NCBI GenBank assembly: GCA_037447655.1
Contig: JBBHKE010001935.1
Span: 62,001-126,000, forward strand
Direction: 5' to 3'
DNA from: Zygnema cylindricum
Taxonomy: Eukaryota; Streptophyta; Zygnematophyceae; Zygnematales; Zygnemataceae
DNA length: 64,000 nt
Within the stretch, counting starts at the first letter, position 1. The number at the start of each line of letters is the position of its first letter. A program made the position numbers and the translations under genes. The notes beneath the pieces were generated by a model. That model saw nothing but the letters and a program-made list of their open reading frames with translations, made no database searches and had not been told where the DNA came from. Below are positions 63,933-64,000 of this stretch, one piece after another.

Positions 63933-64000
63933 CACCACTTACCTCTATTAGTGTTTTTTACGTCACTTAAAGCATCTTTTCTCCTTACAAACTTGTCCAA
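63933..64000. mobile_element. MITE, family A, left part (cut by window end)
   Basis: After TA: CACCACTTACCTCTATTAGTG, then the family A arm AGCATCTTTTCTCCTTACA. The right part lies beyond the window. Confidence 0.8.

Overview
The window is nuclear DNA of a green plant, probably an early-diverging streptophyte (alga, bryophyte, fern or lycophyte grade). Evidence: three intron-containing genes of plant type with GT-AG splicing (a P-class PPR protein, an NDR-family AGC kinase and the Mediator subunit MED17), Ty1/copia retrotransposons of plant type whose primer-binding site fits the plant initiator tRNA-Met anticodon arm, many MITEs, and interstitial TTTAGGG and TTTTAGGG repeats. The sequence is AT-rich with very large non-coding spaces. 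Species cannot be assigned from this alone.

Layout. 1-3.2 kb: dispersed repeats and a MITE. 3.2-13.85 kb: two related Ty1/copia elements in the same orientation. The first is 5'- and 3'-truncated. The second is complete (6357-13846, target duplication ACCCA), has degenerate gag-pol, and carries a solo LTR of a sister family (11564-12717, target duplication TCTTG) inside its RNase H region. 13.9-18.7 kb: non-coding, MITEs and simple repeats. 18773-22307 (+): three-exon PPR gene, 547 aa, with a large CCCTCT repeat in intron 2. 22.3-27.4 kb: LINE 3' tails and a 2 kb element with long inverted repeats. 27397-35372 (-): 13-exon NDR kinase, 605 aa. 35.4-47.6 kb: nested transposable elements, including two hAT-like elements with exact 8-bp target duplications and a rearranged LTR element with an exact 5-bp duplication. 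47834-58143 (+): seven-exon MED17 gene, 766 aa, with a cluster of TGACGTGGCA-like sites just upstream. 58.2-64 kb: MITEs and a decayed non-LTR retrotransposon with reverse transcriptase and probable RLE-type endonuclease remnants.

The three host genes have unrelated jobs: organellar RNA binding, cell morphogenesis or division kinase signalling, and RNA polymerase II transcription. They do not form a pathway. The most notable observations are: (i) gag of these copia families starts exactly 20 nt before the LTR end in all five LTR 3' ends seen, and the adjoining primer-binding site matches the initiator tRNA anticodon stem-loop and is itself translated; (ii) MITE families with unrelated interiors share one terminal sequence; (iii) MED17 has a repeated 5' splice site after exon 6 and a duplicated 3' splice site before exon 5.

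All exon models were assembled by eye from reading frame, splice consensus and family resemblance. No alignment program or transcript was available.
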